DNA from: Leadbetterella lacunae | GTDB lineage: Bacteria; Bacteroidota; Bacteroidia; Cytophagales; Spirosomataceae | NCBI RefSeq assembly: GCF_042649125.1 | Contig: NZ_JBHRYQ010000001.1 | Coordinates: 310,001 to 374,000, forward strand | Length of the DNA: 64,000 nucleotides | Direction: 5' to 3' | Shown: positions 27,079 through 35,015 of the stretch, piece after piece | Layout: every line of letters starts with the position of its first letter | Numbering within the stretch: position 1 is the stretch's first letter | Program-made: the position numbers and the translations under genes | Notes under the pieces: generated by a model | What the model was told of the DNA's origin: nothing | Database searches by the model: none | Seen by the model: the letters and a program-made list of their open reading frames with translations, nothing else

Positions 27079-27993
27079 CTAAAAAATCGAGGACTCGGTT
27101 TTAGTGGTAAATTTTTCTAAGAATTTCATGCCGCGGTAAGAGTTGCCTTTGTAGTTTAGTCTTGGGCTCCACACCGCTATGCAGTATTTGCCCGGATGAA
27201 TGGCTATAATGCCGCCACCGACGCCACTTTTGCCCGGCAAACCTACTCGGTAAGCAAACTCGCCCGATTCGTCATAGAAACCACAAGTTAGCATAACTGC
27301 GTTTATTCTTTTGGCTTCACTGAGTGTTAATATTTGACTTCCGTCTGCTCCTTTAAAGTTATTGTCTGCCAAAAATAAGAAAATCCGAGAAAGTTCTTGA
27401 CAGCTCATCTCTAATGAACAAATAGTAAAATAAAAATCAAGGACAATGTCGGTGTCGTTGAGGATATTTCCGTACGATTTTATGAAATTACAAAGGGCAA
27501 TATTTCGATATCCGACAGACTTTTCGGAGGTGGTGATTTTATCCGAATATTTAAGTTCTTGGTTGTTGGCGATGTTTTGGCAGAAACGTAAAAACTCTTC
27601 TTTGGGGTTTGATAAATTACTAATCAATATATCACAAATAACCAATGCACCCGCATTTACGAAAGGATTTCGAGGAATTCCGTTGTCGAGCTCAAGTTGT
27701 GAAAGCGAGTTAAAGGCCGTGCCCGAAGGCTCCACATCCAGCCGCTTCCAAATATCTTCTCCCACGATCTTAAATGCTAAACTAAGCGAAAGCACTTTTA
27801 CAATACTCTGAATAGAAAATTTCTCGAGGTGATCGCCTGTACCAAACCCAAAGCCCTCAACGGTGGAAATATGAATACCTAATTTGTTGACATCAACGTT
27901 GGCCAGTTCAGGAATATATGACGCCAAAGCACCATCATTTTCTCCCGATTTCACTGTTTTGTGAATGTCCTCGATTATTTCTTTGTAGTTCAT
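27079..27993 (-). CDS. glsA: Glutaminase A
   Basis: A 304-residue serine-dependent glutaminase that hydrolyses glutamine to glutamate and ammonia. Family blocks: the nucleophile Ser in FSIQSIVKV (SxxK), NSLSQLELDNGIPRNPFVNAG broken at residues about 109-129, SEKSVGYRN, the catalytic Tyr region CGFYDESGEFAYRVGLPGKSG, and VGGGIIAIHPG. Length is usual (about 305). I chose the ATG at 27993 because homology starts there; the open frame extends 41 codons further upstream without family likeness. Confidence 0.93.
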   Translation of the reverse strand: MNYKEIIEDIHKTVKSGENDGALASYIPELANVDVNKLGIHISTVEGFGFGTGDHLEKFSIQSIVKVLSLSLAFKIVGEDIWKRLDVEPSGTAFNSLSQLELDNGIPRNPFVNAGALVICDILISNLSNPKEEFLRFCQNIANNQELKYSDKITTSEKSVGYRNIALCNFIKSYGNILNDTDIVLDFYFTICSLEMSCQELSRIFLFLADNNFKGADGSQILTLSEAKRINAVMLTCGFYDESGEFAYRVGLPGKSGVGGGIIAIHPGKYCIAVWSPRLNYKGNSYRGMKFLEKFTTKTESSIF

Positions 27994-28153
27994 TTTGTAT
28001 TTGTAAGTGCTTTGGGCACAAAAGTAATTCTTTAATCTAAAAAATGGCGAATAAATATAGTTTGACTGGAAACTGGATGGTGTGCAAATGTCTAAAGTGT
28101 TTCGTCTAAAGGTCACTTTTTAGTATTCTGTGGGAGGGGAGTTTTAAAATGTC

Positions 28154-28476
28154 GTCCCGCTGGGGCTTGTACTTTTCCTTTTAAGCTTATGGTATTACCA
28201 TAATGCCGTACCTATGGTGCTGGGTGTACGTAGGTAGGTTTCGCTGTTAGTTATTAATGTATCGCCCCGCTGGGGCTGTTTTTTTGAGAGGTTTTGTTAT
28301 GTTGTTAATATATCGCCCCGATAGGGCTTTTGTTTTACATACTATTTGACTTATTATTAAGATATAGCACCTCTGGTGCTAATGCTAAATTTAGATAAGT
28401 GGGTTAGAAAAGGCCCATCGGGCCGATATTTTTGTAAAAAACGTGAGTCGGTATGTGTTAGGAGCCCCATCGGGGC
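28154..28476. repeat. Second palindrome array, about 50-bp period
   Basis: Hairpins of related design recur at near-regular spacing: CCCGCTGGG around 28154, GCCCCGCTGGGGC at 28264, GCCCCGATAGGGC at 28315, AGCACCTCTGGTGCT at 28366, GGCCCATCGGGCC at 28412 and GCCCCATCGGGGC at 28464. A 15-bp palindrome TATGGTATTACCATA lies at 28188-28202. Arms differ between units while the short loops (CTCTG, ATC, GCT, GATA) recall those of the array at 6.6-7.7 kb. It fills the gap between two minus-strand genes and could also act as a transcription barrier. Confidence 0.7.
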
Positions 28477-28498
28477 GGCATTTATATCTTCTGTTTTT

Positions 28499-29908
28499 TT
28501 ACGGCTTTTCTAATACTATGCCCATCACATTGGAGTCGTAATCTTTGTAGGTGGCCCATGGCCCATTTAGCCACATGACTACTTTATATCCTTCACCTGC
28601 TACCACCATTGGTCTTAGGTTTTTGTGGTTTGAGTTTGCCGTTATTGGTTTCCATTTTATGTTTTTTATGTCAGCACCATTTTTTATTTTGGCCGTATAA
28701 ATCTCATTGTTTTTTGCAAATGGTTCACCAGTTTTTGGGTTTACTTCGGTGGCTATAAATGCTCTTTTTGGATTTGTGGGGTCTAAGGTTATCAGCCCTA
28801 TATAACTACTTTCTGCAGGGTAAAGGCCATCTCCAGCATAAGCTACCTCTCGGTCTATCCATTTTTTGCCGTTCCATTTGGCCATTCTATATCTGTGGTC
28901 ATGGTCGTTTATGGTTACGGTGTATCCTATCACGGGATTTCCTTTTTTGTCGGTCGACATGGTGCTTGTCCAGGCACTATTTGGCACGCTGTCTGCACCT
29001 TTTGGTTTTACTTTCGTTTCGCTACCGATGTATATCTTTTCGCCTTCTTTTGTTTTTAGTGGGCCTTCAGATAGATCTTTTATTTTTTTGCCTGAAACTG
29101 TATAAAAGCCTCCGTCGTGATATTCTACGTAGTATAGACTGTTGCCATAGTCTCTAGGGTGGGCGTCTGAGTATGAAATACCGATTGTATTTTCGTCTTT
29201 TTGGAAATACCTGGCATATGGTCTCTGGAAACCAGAAACGTCATTTGCTATGAAATGGGTTCTATTTTTCCATGTCGCTCCTTCGTCTGTGGACGTTATA
29301 AATGTGGGGTTATAGTTTAAACCATCTCTGAAAATATTATATAAAAGGCCTTCATTTTTTATGGTCAAAAGGTTCATGTAAGTTACCCCTTGTTTGCCTT
29401 CATAGTCATGGGTGAATGTCTTAGTTTCGCCCCATTTTAAATAATCATTTGGGTCTGAAATACTGTAATAGTGTTTTTTCTCTACCGAGTGTTTGGCCCA
29501 AACCGCCAATATGCTTCCATCGGAGCGTACATGCAGTGCCGGCACGTTGTGGTCGTCTCTTTCAAAATCTTTGTGAAGGGTATGCTCTCCCAGCATCTTT
29601 TCATTTTTTAAGTCATATACGCCAATCCTTACATCGCCACTTACACCGCTCAGTCCTGCTATAATTAGTTTTCCTTTGCTAATTACCGCACGAGGGTCTT
29701 GGTACCAACACCAGCCTCCATCGCTCATTAGCTTCACTATTTTATTTGATTTTTTGGGAGATTTTAGGCTCTTTTTATTTTCCTTAGAAATATTATTTTG
29801 CGAATATTCCGATTGGTTTTGTGCTATACCAGTAAGCGTACAAATTCCCAAAAAAGTAGAAAGGGCAAAAGCCTTTAGACGAAATGAGTTTGTGATAAAC
29901 TTTTTCAT
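28499..29908 (-). CDS. BNR_4-repeat seven-bladed propeller, putative polysaccharide lyase or hydrolase
   Basis: A 469-residue exported protein. The signal peptide ends near residue 29 (GIAQ) and is followed by a Lys/Ser-rich linker (30-57). The propeller starts with SDGGWCWYQDPRAVISKGKL, the hallmark of BNR_4 proteins, a family that includes ulvan lyases of PL24/PL25. Other blade motifs are RDDHNVPALHVRSDGSILAVW, TSTDEGATWKNR and DHDHRYRMAKWNGKKW. Catalytic residues cannot be assigned with certainty. Acts outside the cytoplasm on a sugar polymer (inference). The stop codon adjoins the second palindrome array. Confidence 0.8.
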   Translation of the reverse strand: MKKFITNSFRLKAFALSTFLGICTLTGIAQNQSEYSQNNISKENKKSLKSPKKSNKIVKLMSDGGWCWYQDPRAVISKGKLIIAGLSGVSGDVRIGVYDLKNEKMLGEHTLHKDFERDDHNVPALHVRSDGSILAVWAKHSVEKKHYYSISDPNDYLKWGETKTFTHDYEGKQGVTYMNLLTIKNEGLLYNIFRDGLNYNPTFITSTDEGATWKNRTHFIANDVSGFQRPYARYFQKDENTIGISYSDAHPRDYGNSLYYVEYHDGGFYTVSGKKIKDLSEGPLKTKEGEKIYIGSETKVKPKGADSVPNSAWTSTMSTDKKGNPVIGYTVTINDHDHRYRMAKWNGKKWIDREVAYAGDGLYPAESSYIGLITLDPTNPKRAFIATEVNPKTGEPFAKNNEIYTAKIKNGADIKNIKWKPITANSNHKNLRPMVVAGEGYKVVMWLNGPWATYKDYDSNVMGIVLEKP

Positions 29909-30103
29909 GTTTTTATTTTTAGTTGAATTTCCAGTTTTGTTATAACGTAATCAAAACCTGATAGTGGAGTAAGTTTAAGGTATTTTTATTAAGAGTACAA
30001 ATTACTTTTAATATTTACCAATATTGGATAAAATCAGACTATTTTAACTTGATGCAGTTTTGATTTTTTGCATAAAATGCATACAACTTGTTTTAAGCTA
30101 ATA

Positions 30104-30988
30104 CTATTTAATTGCCGACTGTGCATTTGTGTAGGCGAATATTTTATAGCCCACAAAGCTTAGGTCATTCAATAGGCTGGGGCTTTTCTGAATGAGTTGC
30201 TGCATAAACTCTTGGTAGGCTATTTCAAAAGTTTTATTTTTCTCAAAATAGGCATGCATAAAATCTGTTTCGGCACTAAAAAGCATGACAATTTCGGGCT
30301 TTTTGCCTAGTTTTTTTGCGGCTGTAGCCATTTGAGTAAGTCTTTCTTCGGTATATGAAAACCTCGGAGCATCTGTGTAGCAATGCACCAAAATTCGGTT
30401 CATGTTATTTACCAAAAACTCAGGTTCGGCAGTGCCCAATTTGCTATTAAACCAGCCTATATACACTTCATTGGGTAGTTTGTCTTCCGGGTTTGTGGGG
30501 TTGTTGAGGTGGTCTATCATGCTTTTGGTACATTCAAAATCGCACTCGGGGTTGCTTAGCCACCACTCGTTTTCTATCGTAAAAGCATCGAATTTTTCTT
30601 CTGGAATATATCGAGAAAAATTATATGAACGCGAATATGAAAAGCCGGCCTCCGTACTATGAACCGCCGAAACAGACGACATGCCATAGGTGGTCTTGGC
30701 TTTTTTTATGAAGTTCGCCAAAGACTCATATTTACCTCTGCGGTTTGTGACAATATAAAGTCCATACAGACTCAGGTTTTTGAACCCTTGTTTTTGGCAC
30801 CAGGCTAGAGCCGTATTTTCTGTGGCTGTATCGCCTAAGAAATTATTAAACCCATCGATATATATTCCCCTGTAGGAAACCTCAGGGATTGGAATAGGGA
30901 CTTCTATGGTGTTTTTAGAACAACCATTAATTAATAATATAGATAAAACGCTGGCCAAAAGCCAGACGAGTTTGATGTTATATTTCAT
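30104..30988 (-). CDS. Lipoprotein with TIM-barrel-like domain, function unknown
   Basis: A 294-residue lipoprotein (lipobox Cys23 in LLINGCSKN). After a short Pro-rich linker (IEVPIPIPEVS) the sequence alternates strand and helix: GIYIDGF, FKNLSLYGLYI, YGMSSVSAVHS, FDAFTIENEWWL, NEVYIGWFN, RILVHCYTD, KPEIVMLFSAE, FVGYKIFAYTN. That is the rhythm of an (alpha/beta)8 barrel. The acidic IENEWW and the FSAE motif lie at strand ends, as in glycoside hydrolases, but no CAZy family is recognised. It stands alone, 195 nt from the BNR_4 gene on the same strand. Confidence 0.65.
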   Translation of the reverse strand: MKYNIKLVWLLASVLSILLINGCSKNTIEVPIPIPEVSYRGIYIDGFNNFLGDTATENTALAWCQKQGFKNLSLYGLYIVTNRRGKYESLANFIKKAKTTYGMSSVSAVHSTEAGFSYSRSYNFSRYIPEEKFDAFTIENEWWLSNPECDFECTKSMIDHLNNPTNPEDKLPNEVYIGWFNSKLGTAEPEFLVNNMNRILVHCYTDAPRFSYTEERLTQMATAAKKLGKKPEIVMLFSAETDFMHAYFEKNKTFEIAYQEFMQQLIQKSPSLLNDLSFVGYKIFAYTNAQSAIK

Positions 30989-31195
30989 GCTGGGAAAGCT
31001 CTTTTAAAAAACAATATTTATGCAAAAAACGAGCCATTTTTATGTGCCCATCTAATCATAAAGGCAGGTTAACCTTGATTTTGTTTTTGTATAAAAGAAG
31101 CTCACGAAATCTGTTCTGAAACAGTACAACATGTGATGCAACTCATAAAAGGTTTCAAGTAGAAAATTGACATTTGTATCATAAATTTTAAGAAT

Positions 31196-31582
31196 ATGAA
31201 AAACGAAGAAAAATACATCACAGAAGAGCATCAGGACCATGTAAAATGGACGAAAGATTTAGAATTTTACACAGAAGATCTTGCTTTTTTAAGAAAGCAA
31301 CTTGAAGAAGTAAGTTCAAAAAATACAGCTACCGAGGTAAAACAAGAAGTAGAAAAATATCAGAATCAATTCATCATTCAAAAAAATGAGATTGATATCC
31401 TAAACCATGCTATCAACGCAGAAGAGGAGCTTTTGGTAGAAAATGTAGTGGATAATCCTGTGGCTGTAGACCATAGAAAAGTAGAAGACAATGTATCACT
31501 TCGTGACCGTGTAGAAACGTTCGCTAAGTTATTTAAAGAAATGAAGGAGGAATTCAACACTTTCTTGGCTAAGAACTTTTAA
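31196..31582 (+). CDS. Coiled-coil protein of unknown function
   Basis: A 128-residue, highly charged, almost wholly helical protein. Residues about 10-82 show heptad-like spacing of Leu/Ile/Val (LEFYTEDLAFLRKQLEEV, QNEIDILNHAI-like), and a second helix covers 95-125. No signal peptide and no family is recognised. The length, charge and two-helix pattern would fit a small structural or stress-related protein. It has its own terminator at 31602-31628. Confidence 0.7.
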   Translation: MKNEEKYITEEHQDHVKWTKDLEFYTEDLAFLRKQLEEVSSKNTATEVKQEVEKYQNQFIIQKNEIDILNHAINAEEELLVENVVDNPVAVDHRKVEDNVSLRDRVETFAKLFKEMKEEFNTFLAKNF

Positions 31583-31601
31583 GAGTTTTTCCTTTTATAT
31601 T

Positions 31602-31628
31602 AAAGCCGGCATTTGTCGGCTTTTTTTA
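31602..31628 (+). terminator. Rho-independent terminator of the coiled-coil protein gene
   Basis: Perfect 7-bp stem AAAGCCG / CGGCTTT with an 8-nt loop, then a T run, 20 nt after the stop codon. Confidence 0.85.
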
Positions 31629-31714
31629 TGTCTTTTTTTTGCTAAAATTGAAATGAAATTCTATTTTTATAAGGATATTTAATTTTCAAAAAATTCAACT
31701 CAACTTTATTTTTT

Positions 31715-32371
31715 ATGAAAATCATTTTGTTTTTTATCACACTTTCCTTTTTTTCTTTTCATTCAAAAGCTCAATCTGAAAGTGAAATTAGTTATGAAGT
31801 AAGAAAAGAAATTACTGAAAAACTGCATGAGGTACACATAAAGGACCAAGAGAATAGGCTTAAAATAAATGACGTTGCAGCTAAATATGGTTGGGATTCT
31901 AAAGAAATGAAAGACTTTTGGGAAGAAATATCCCAGCAAGATGAAAAGAACTTTATAATTGTAAAGGAAATATTAGATAAATACGGTTGGGTTGGCAGTA
32001 ATAAAATTGGTTCTGAAGCGAATACTACCTTGTTTTTGGTGATTCAACATGCTAATTTAGAAAAACAAGTTAAATACTTGCCGATGCTGAGAGAAGCTAC
32101 TAAAAATGGGAATGCAGATTTACAAAGTTTAGCTTTACTTGAAGACAGGGTTTTATTGGCTTCAGGAAAAAAGCAACTGTACGGTACACAAATTGGCCGT
32201 GACCCGAAAACAAATACGTATTTTGTTCAACCTTTAGAAGATCCTGATAATGTGGATAAAAGAAGGGTAGAGATGAAAATGGAGCCGATTGCTAGTTACG
32301 TTAAGACATGGCATATTGCTTGGGATGTGGAAGAGTACAAAAAAGATTTAAAATTAAAAGAAAAGAACTAA
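31715..32371 (+). CDS. DUF6624-like secreted protein
   Basis: A 218-residue protein with a signal peptide (1-19, ending SKAQ). The pattern of a charged helix, KYGWDSKEMKDFW, ILDKYGWVGSNKIGSEANTT, LFLVIQHANLEKQVKYLPML, then LALLEDRVLLASGKKQLYGT and a C-terminal RRVEMKMEPI is that of DUF6624 proteins, common in Bacteroidota. Function is not known. The next gene (VOC) begins 43 nt later on the same strand and may be co-transcribed. Confidence 0.8.
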   Translation: MKIILFFITLSFFSFHSKAQSESEISYEVRKEITEKLHEVHIKDQENRLKINDVAAKYGWDSKEMKDFWEEISQQDEKNFIIVKEILDKYGWVGSNKIGSEANTTLFLVIQHANLEKQVKYLPMLREATKNGNADLQSLALLEDRVLLASGKKQLYGTQIGRDPKTNTYFVQPLEDPDNVDKRRVEMKMEPIASYVKTWHIAWDVEEYKKDLKLKEKN

Positions 32372-32414
32372 AAGCTATAAAAAATTCTACTTTTGAAAAT
32401 AGAAATAAAACAAA

Positions 32415-32780
32415 ATGGAAATTAAATTTAAATCTCTTATTCCGTTTTTGGGATGTAGAGACTTCAATGTTTCGCGAGGGTTTTACAAAGCCATGGGTTT
32501 TGAAGAAATAGTGATTGAGCCCAAAATGAGCCTTTTCAAAATCAATGAAAACCGTAGTTTTTACTTACAAGACGCCTACGTCAAAGACTGGATAGACAAT
32601 ACCATGCTTTTTTGGGAGGTAGAAAACTTAGAAAAAGTACAGGAACATATTAAATCCTTGGATTTAGAACAGCAATTTGAAGGTGTCAGAGTTTCTGAAA
32701 TACGGTTTGATGTATGGGGCAATGAGTTTTTTGTGCATGATCCCGCTGGTATTTTGTGGCATATTGGGGAGTTTAAATAG
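32415..32780 (+). CDS. VOC-family protein (bleomycin-resistance-like)
   Basis: A 121-residue single VOC domain without signal peptide. It opens SLIPFLGCRDFNVSRGFYKA (strand-helix), pairs with a second beta-alpha-beta module from about residue 55, and ends with WGNEFFVHDPAGILWHIGEF. The last strand has His where many enzymes have the metal-binding Glu, so a binding rather than catalytic role is possible. Follows the DUF6624 gene on the same strand. Confidence 0.82.
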   Translation: MEIKFKSLIPFLGCRDFNVSRGFYKAMGFEEIVIEPKMSLFKINENRSFYLQDAYVKDWIDNTMLFWEVENLEKVQEHIKSLDLEQQFEGVRVSEIRFDVWGNEFFVHDPAGILWHIGEFK

Positions 32781-33007
32781 GCGTTCTTCAGTTTTATAAT
32801 AAACTCCGCATTTTCTCATTATTAAAATATTTCCGGATTCAGTACACATAAATTCATTTTCTTTTTGGTTAAAATGTAGAAATAAAATTTAGCAAATTTG
32901 CACCTAGAATTTTGCTTTGTGGGTTTTAAAACTAGCTCTAAATTTGATATTTGAGAAATTTGGCTATATTATTGTATAGTTGTGTATAGAACATCAAATT
33001 TATAGTT

Positions 33008-33553
33008 ATGAATAATATTAAGAGAACGTTTTTGGCCATCGGTTTTATGTTTTTTGGATTGCTTGCATGTAATTCTGAACAAACCACCGAACAATCCACT
33101 GTAATTGACAATCCTTCTCCAAGTTCTGAAGCAAATGAAGCGTCTGAATATCCGCCATTGTCTTCAATTCCTGAGTCAACTCCCGTAGGACCTACGGATG
33201 TTCCAATTCCAGAATCATTGAAGCCTACACTTTCATTTGCTACTCCTGGAGCTTCTTTAAATACTGCTCAAGCTGCTACTAGTACTGCTCGCTTAAATCC
33301 TGCCCATGGACAGCCCGGCCATGATTGTGGAATACCTGTTGGTTCTCCACTGAAAGGTAGTGTGGCAGCAAAAGCAGCCCCAGCAACCGAAATGCCCGTG
33401 GCAGTTTCTTCGCCTGTAGAAACTAAGGCTGTTGATTTTTCAGGATTGAGCTCAGAACCAAAACTTGACCCCAACGTAAAGATAAATCCAGCACACGGCC
33501 AGCCCGGTCATGATTGTTCGGTAGCGGTTGGTGAACGCTTACCTGTAAAGTAA
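33008..33553 (+). CDS. Lipoprotein with two NPAHGQPGHDC motifs
   Basis: A 181-residue lipoprotein (lipobox Cys21 in FGLLACNS). Most of it is disordered, rich in Pro/Ser/Thr/Ala. Two identical 11-residue motifs, NPAHGQPGHDC, occur at 97-107 and 160-170, each followed by a similar tail (GIPVGSPL, SVAVGERL). The His-His-Cys content suggests metal binding (inference). I know similar motifs at the C-termini of other Bacteroidota lipoproteins, but not their function. Monocistronic by spacing. Confidence 0.78.
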   Translation: MNNIKRTFLAIGFMFFGLLACNSEQTTEQSTVIDNPSPSSEANEASEYPPLSSIPESTPVGPTDVPIPESLKPTLSFATPGASLNTAQAATSTARLNPAHGQPGHDCGIPVGSPLKGSVAAKAAPATEMPVAVSSPVETKAVDFSGLSSEPKLDPNVKINPAHGQPGHDCSVAVGERLPVK

Positions 33554-33822
33554 GTTCTTGGGTTTGTTCGAAATTGATTTCTTCTTTCTTAAAAGTAAAG
33601 TTTTTAATAAAAGCATCTGAGATTTCTAGGATTCTTGTAAGGCGAAATTCTGTGTAGTTTTTAAATTTCAGCAATATCTAAAATTTATGAATTTCTGAAG
33701 GGTGGTAATAAAACCTCTAAGAGATTACTTAGTGTTTTCTTTGCCTTGTTATAACAAATTTTAATTCTTTTTTGAATTGAAAGAGGAGTAATATAATCTT
33801 CACAAAGTTTTATCAAACAAGG

Positions 33823-34371
33823 TTATATGCTCAATATATAGCTAATGTCATCCTGTAAAAAACTCTTGCCTCGAAATAACGGTGGCCTCGAAAATATTAG
33901 CTCATCAGATTTGGTTGGATTTTCAAAATAAGGTAATGAAATAGACTCAAACGGTTCTTTGGATATTTGCAATAATTGTTGTTTGCTTACAGGTATCGTA
34001 AGGAAAGTAATGTACCCGTCTTGAGACCGAAAAAGTATAAAGTCGTTTACTTCATTGTGTTCTACAATCGAAGAACTAGCCTTTTCAAGGTTCAAATAAA
34101 TTGCTTTTCCACTTTTAAAAGCTATTGATAAATAGCTTTTCTTGGATAAGTATACCTCCTTATACTCCATTGATGGAATATAAAGTCGGAAACGCATATA
34201 ATATGAAGTATCAATTTTACCTACAACAATTCCAATATTTAAACCTGGGAGTTCTGTAGTTGTTGCACCCACATATTTTATTTTTGTTTCGATCTGAGAA
34301 AAACAAATCTTCGAAAAAAGTAATAAAATTATGAAAAGTAATGGGATTGATTTGATAGGATTTATAGCCAA
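33823..34371 (-). CDS. Secreted protein of unknown function
   Basis: A 182-residue protein with a signal peptide (about 1-25, ending CFSQ). The rest alternates short beta-strands with charged turns (YYMRFRLYIPSMEYKEVYLS, YLSIAFKSGKAIYLNLEKAS, FILFRSQDGYITFLTIP), suggesting a small beta-barrel or sandwich. No family or catalytic motif is recognised. It lies 47 nt downstream of a small membrane-protein gene on the same strand; the two may be co-transcribed. Confidence 0.65.
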   Translation of the reverse strand: MAINPIKSIPLLFIILLLFSKICFSQIETKIKYVGATTTELPGLNIGIVVGKIDTSYYMRFRLYIPSMEYKEVYLSKKSYLSIAFKSGKAIYLNLEKASSSIVEHNEVNDFILFRSQDGYITFLTIPVSKQQLLQISKEPFESISLPYFENPTKSDELIFSRPPLFRGKSFLQDDISYILSI

Positions 34372-34418
34372 TGTTTTTCTGTTTAGATCAAGTTCAAATG
34401 GTTAAATATATTATAACC

Positions 34419-34682
34419 TCAAATAGATTTTTTCTCAATTTCAGCTTTTACTTGCTCAATCATTAGTTTGATTTTCTTGCCTCCTTTACTTAAAATATAA
34501 ATCAAAAAAAGTGAAATAGAAATGTAAACCCACCCAAAGCCTTTTGTGAAAAAGCCATAAGCCATAACGCCTACCATAAAACCAATTAGAACCGCCGTGG
34601 AAATTTGCTGTGTTTTTAGCTTTTTTTGTTCCAAAAGTAATTCTTCCTTCGTCATTTCGGTGTATTTGATAACTTCAGCCAT
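34419..34682 (-). CDS. Small membrane protein with coiled-coil ends
   Basis: An 87-residue protein with two membrane helices (about 30-47 and 50-65) between charged helices (YTEMTKEELLLEQKKLKTQQ at the N-terminus and a Lys/Glu-rich tail). Proteins of this shape and size are frequent in Bacteroidota and are often left unnamed. Function unknown. Confidence 0.72.
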   Translation of the reverse strand: MAEVIKYTEMTKEELLLEQKKLKTQQISTAVLIGFMVGVMAYGFFTKGFGWVYISISLFLIYILSKGGKKIKLMIEQVKAEIEKKSI

Positions 34683-35015
34683 ATATGTATTCTTTAATAA
34701 GTAAATGTTTTATTTGAAACTCAGTTTAGTTTTTCAACCAAGTACACAAATGTATTAAAAAATGCCAAAGGACACCATCAGTAGACATCTGAAAATGTAG
34801 ATTAAATTTTTACTGTATTACTTGAAATAGTTTCATATTTAAAGCATATCACTGTTTTTTTACTTATTAAAATAATCTCGATTCAGCCGAAATATCCCAA
34901 TCTTTGTTTTTTTTAAGAAAGTTTATTCAATCCAAATAAAATTGTTTGATAATTACTTTAGTGGGTAGAAAACTCATATTTATGGACATATTATTTCATG
35001 CTAAATCTGTTTTTA
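34683..35015. other. Intergenic region, nothing recognised
   Basis: About 330 bp, AT-rich, between the small membrane-protein gene and the end of the 1562-residue surface protein gene. No terminator-like hairpin or gene is evident. Confidence 0.4.

Noticed and set aside
28154..28476. Possible CRISPR array because of the regular 50-bp spacing
   Set aside because: The repeated parts are short, variable palindromes with no constant direct repeat, and no cas genes are near.
28759..29157. 132-residue open frame antisense to the BNR_4 gene
   Set aside because: Low-complexity shadow of a well-recognised propeller protein.
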